Assembly (NCBI GenBank): GCA_002104905.1
Contig: MCFE01000994.1
Coordinates: 1 to 21,162 of the forward strand
Direction of reading: 5' to 3'
DNA length: 21,162 nucleotides
Origin: Basidiobolus meristosporus CBS 931.73
Taxonomy: Eukaryota; Basidiobolomycota; Basidiobolomycetes; Basidiobolales; Basidiobolaceae
Part shown: positions 18,995-21,162 of the stretch, piece by piece
Position numbering within the stretch: the stretch's first letter is position 1
How the letters are laid out: the number at the start of each line of letters is the position of its first letter
Made by a program: the position numbers and the translations under genes
The notes under the pieces: model-generated
The model's database searches: none
Told to the model about the DNA's origin: nothing
What the model saw: the letters and a program-made list of their open reading frames with translations, nothing else

Positions 18995-19439
18995 TTTTTA
19001 CCTTTTTCTGTGTGCAGTATTTAGTTGGAGTAGGGGCAGGGTGTTGAATGGAAGTCGGATGGTCACTTGTATGGTACTTTATTCATGAGTAAATCCATTT
19101 TAGCGCTTATTTGTCAATCAGTGCTCAAAGTAGAAATTGTGATTTTTATTGAATTCAATCTAATCAATGTACAATCAAAGGCCAACAACGTTGCAGCAAT
19201 ATACCCATTTTATTGTGTAGTAAATATCGTGTGTATGTTTTTACTGAGTCAGAAGATATACACTGTGCAGCTGGGGGAAATTGACACACATCATAGATGG
19301 GTGGGAGAGGGAAAATGTATTTTCATACGTAGGCTAATTGTTCAAATTGTTTTTGCCAGCCCGATAGCCTCCCTAATATGCTTTACCAAGTATTAAATAG
19401 TGTGCGTTATAAATTAAATATTTCACTTGATAGATATCT
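18995..19439. other. Spacer within right inverted-repeat arm
   Basis: No gene is seen. It mirrors 11073-11519. A 109-codon frame at 19067-19396 opens here, but its start also occurs in the other arm in a frame closing after 88 codons. No motif or signal supports translation. Confidence 0.6.
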
Positions 19440-19511
19440 TCTCAGATAGTATAGTGGTAAGTATCCCCGCCTGTCACGCGGGAGACCCGGGTTCAATTCC
19501 CGGTCTGAGAG
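19440..19511 (+). tRNA. tRNA-Asp(GTC)
   Basis: 72 bases with acceptor TCTCAGA/TCTGAGA, anticodon stem CCCGC/GCGGG around CTGTCAC (anticodon GTC) and T arm CCGGG-TTCAATT-CCCGG. It is the intact form of the pseudogene at 8868-8939 and of the 31-base piece at 11042-11072. The inverted repeat ends inside this gene after base 31. A T4 run follows. Confidence 0.96.
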
Positions 19512-19596
19512 TTTTCTTTTGGCTATTTGGATGATGGGATTAATTGAAGGTTGGGTTTGATGATACGTGATGGTGTGGGCAATGGCCTTTTTATGA
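19512..19596. repeat. tRNA-Asp downstream flank, copied at 8785-8867
   Basis: The reverse complement aligns with 8785-8867, with the left copy decayed at CpG. This shows the left tRNA-Asp pseudogene was copied together with its downstream flank, not as a processed RNA. Homology stops near 19596. Confidence 0.8.
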
Positions 19597-19779
19597 AAGA
19601 ACATAACAGCTAGTAGACATCACAATGCTATCGAGTGAATAATCAAATAAACTATTGTATTGCAGAGGATATGCACTGATTGCAGCCATCATGTCTAGAG
19701 CTTATCATGCCATGAAACTTACAAAAGTAAGTTTGAGTATTAGTATTCCGAGTAACATGGAACATAAAAAATTGTTGTA

Positions 19780-19852
19780 CGAGCATACCAGGGATCGAAC
19801 CTGGAATCTCCTGATCCGTAGTCAGGCGCCTTATCCATTTGGCCATACGCCC
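19780..19852 (-). tRNA. tRNA-Arg(ACG)
   Basis: 73 bases with acceptor GGGCGTA/TATGCTC (two G-T pairs), anticodon stem CCTGA/TCAGG around CTACGGA (anticodon ACG) and T arm CCAGG-TTCGATC-CCTGG. No intron. A T6 run follows on the minus strand. Confidence 0.95.
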
Positions 19853-20024
19853 ATGTACAGTCATATTGGAGGTCGGATCATTAACAATTGTACATACATC
19901 TAAACATGTGCTAGCAACAAGAAAGATCTATAGTTTGTCGCTGATCCTCTCTTGTGATCACAAAATAATTTCATCTCGAGTCACTCGTACTACACCAACT
20001 TACAAAAAGTTACTGAATGTGAAC

Positions 20025-20096
20025 TTCCGCATCGGGGAATCGAACCCCGGCCTTCTCGGTGAGAGCGAGAGATCCTGACCACTGGACCAATGCGGA
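20025..20096 (-). tRNA. tRNA-Glu(CTC)
   Basis: 72 bases with acceptor TCCGCAT/ATGCGGA, anticodon stem TCTCG/CGAGA around CTCTCAC (anticodon CTC) and perfect T arm CGGGG-TTCGATT-CCCCG. It is closely related to the TTC gene at 17825-17895 and serves as the intact comparison. A T5 run follows on its strand. Downstream sequence 19878-20030 recurs, decayed, at 3583-3735. Confidence 0.96.
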
Positions 20097-20449
20097 TATT
20101 CTTGAACCAGGGAAGATTTATGCGTCCATGGATGGACATGTAACTGAACTGTTGTATTTCATTCGGCCAAGTATAGTTGTTATACTTTGGAGGTGTATTT
20201 GCGGCAGTCATGCAAAGCTCACCGTAGCTACACAATAGAGTCACATGTGATACGCTACTGCCTGTACTCTTTTCTGTCTTGCTCAATTGCCAATGGTACA
20301 TTACATTACGTGGTAAGGTAATGCCTATACTTATTTCGTTATTAGAGTGATCCGGTCATCTGGGATGATCAATCTCAAGGGGAGAAGGGGCTTGGGAATA
20401 AATCTATTACGTTACATCTCTGATTATTGCGTTGCTCCCTTTATCAAGT
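20097..20449. other. Spacer before tRNA-Gly with block copied at 3738-3906
   Basis: No gene is seen. Bases 20179-20349 are the undecayed form of the block at 3738-3906. CpG is present at several sites where the left copy has TpG or CpA, for example near 20200 and 20250. Confidence 0.6.
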
Positions 20450-20519
20450 GCATACTTGGTTTAGTGGTATAATTACCGCCTGCCACGCGGTAGACCGGGG
20501 TTCGATTCCCGAGTATGCA
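20450..20519 (+). tRNA. tRNA-Gly(GCC), T stem one base short
   Basis: 70 bases, one less than the usual 71 for this tRNA. Acceptor GCATACT/AGTATGC and anticodon stem ACCGC/GCGGT around CTGCCAC (anticodon GCC) are sound. Only four bases (CCCG) lie between the T loop and the acceptor 3' strand, so the T stem lacks one C of a run and cannot form five pairs. It may be a pseudogene or a homopolymer error. A T4 run follows. Confidence 0.85.
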
Positions 20520-21162
20520 TTTTGCTCGCATTTTGTCTAATTATGGCTGCTTTCACTCAAAAAACCGCATCTCTGTTTTCTGCTTCTCCTCTCAACTGTG
20601 ACAAGGGTCACTTTTGCACCGTACACAATCTTCTCCCTAACCCTAGGGATGTGTTTCTCCTCGAAGATGTGTAAACACTAAATCTAGACACAGGGATGAA
20701 TGCCTTTAGCCTCTGGATTGTAGGGTGTGCATCTCAATCCTTCATGAATACTTAATTCTTGGTAACGTTGAGCACATCCTGGGCAAACAAGTTTAGGGTT
20801 AATAAAAGTGAATAAACATTTTTACTCGGTCACGCGCAAACTTTTGCAAAACTGAGTATAGATAATTTTTTCATAACGGCCCAGGTATGTGCCACATTGC
20901 TTATGCTGACAAAGTGCTTATGCCAGCTTCGAACCCATGGGTTAGTTGTCACAGCTAGACGCATTAACAAGAGTGATTTCCTAACCATCGATGCACTGCT
21001 ATCTAGAATAGAAATGGTATCGTAGCAGTATGCACACATAGAACTTTGTGTCCATCTACGTACAATATGAAGATGGGTAACATAATGCGTAGAAGATTGA
21101 AATAGCATATTTACTAGCTGAAAGACCACTACAAAGAAAAGCAGTTATATTCAGAGTTGAAG
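20520..21162. other. Right-end stretch without a clear gene
   Basis: No coding frame with a recognisable motif. The longest is 99 codons on the minus strand (20830-21129), probably chance. CpG content is ordinary, unlike the left 9 kb. A tRNA-like segment lies at about 20922-21005. Confidence 0.5.
20922..21005 (-). pseudogene. tRNA-like segment, possible tRNA relic or SINE head
   Basis: The minus strand has an A-box-like ATCGATGGTTAGG and, about 50 bases on, a good B box GGTTCGAAGC, spaced as in a tRNA with a long variable arm. The T stem, acceptor and anticodon stem do not pair well, so no cloverleaf or anticodon can be assigned. It could be a decayed tRNA-Ser/Leu-type gene, a tRNA-derived SINE head, or chance. 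Confidence 0.3.

Larger units (their letters stand above)
18440..19470. repeat. Right arm of long inverted repeat (tRNA cluster)
   Basis: Nearly identical reverse complement of 11042-12074. This copy keeps CpG at all four sites where the arms differ by substitution, so it is the better guide to the ancestral sequence. The arms are separated by 6,365 bases holding the Gypsy element and three single-copy tRNAs. The outer end lies inside the intact tRNA-Asp gene. Confidence 0.95.

Noticed and set aside
19067-19396. 109-codon frame in the right inverted-repeat arm, mirrored at 11180-11446.
   Set aside because: Apparent conservation is due to the recent duplication. The frame closes earlier in the other arm after a one-base length difference, so there is no sign of selection for protein.
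20633-20647. Short telomere-like CCCTAACCCTAGGG, with another TTTAGGGTTAA near 20793.
   Set aside because: Only about two repeat units are present with no array, so this is not evidence of a telomere or an interstitial telomeric tract.
17970-21082. Short inverted match of TACCCATCTTCAxATTG between about 17970 and 21065.
   Set aside because: At 17 bases with one mismatch and no extension it could be chance or a trace of old duplication; there is too little to support a feature.

Overview
This is a repeat-rich eukaryotic segment with no recognisable host protein gene. It holds a dense nuclear tRNA cluster invaded by retrotransposons. The LINE remnants look like fungal Tad-type elements. Together with a Ty3/Gypsy element, intronless tRNAs and strong CpG loss in transposon DNA, they suggest a transposon-rich fungus that methylates CpG. 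The species cannot be fixed from the sequence, and another eukaryote is possible.

Layout: (1) 1-8784 is decayed repeat DNA with almost no CpG. It contains a small inverted-repeat element (985-1197), a Gypsy RNase H/integrase remnant (about 2869-3582), two blocks that are decayed inverted copies of the right-hand tRNA region (3583-3906), a Gypsy gag-protease remnant (4189-5575) and scrambled LINE pieces (5588-7460). (2) 8785-8939 is a mutated tRNA-Asp copy with its downstream flank. (3) 8940-11041 is a LINE fragment carrying ORF1 and part of the endonuclease. It lies between two copies of a 31-bp piece of the tRNA-Asp gene. (4) 11042-12074 is the left arm of an inverted repeat with tRNA-Ile, -Ser, -Gln and -Leu on the minus strand. 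(5) 12075-17452 is a full-length Ty3/Gypsy element on the minus strand, with two 310-bp LTRs and one open 1,449-residue gag-pol frame. (6) 17453-18439 is single-copy and holds tRNA-Trp, -Glu and -His. (7) 18440-19470 is the right arm with tRNA-Leu, -Gln, -Ser, -Ile and the first part of tRNA-Asp. (8) 19471-21162 holds the rest of tRNA-Asp, then tRNA-Arg, -Glu and -Gly, and a final stretch without a clear gene.

The two arms are nearly identical over about 1,030 bp. I find four substitutions and two one-base homopolymer length differences. All four substitutions are CpG in the right arm and TpG or CpA in the left arm, which lies between two transposons; two of them fall in tRNA-Leu and one in tRNA-Ile. 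The most notable features are this one-sided CpG decay of tRNA genes next to transposons, the LINE fragment that splits a tRNA-Asp gene, and the exact coincidence of one inverted-repeat breakpoint with a Gypsy LTR end that lacks a target-site duplication.
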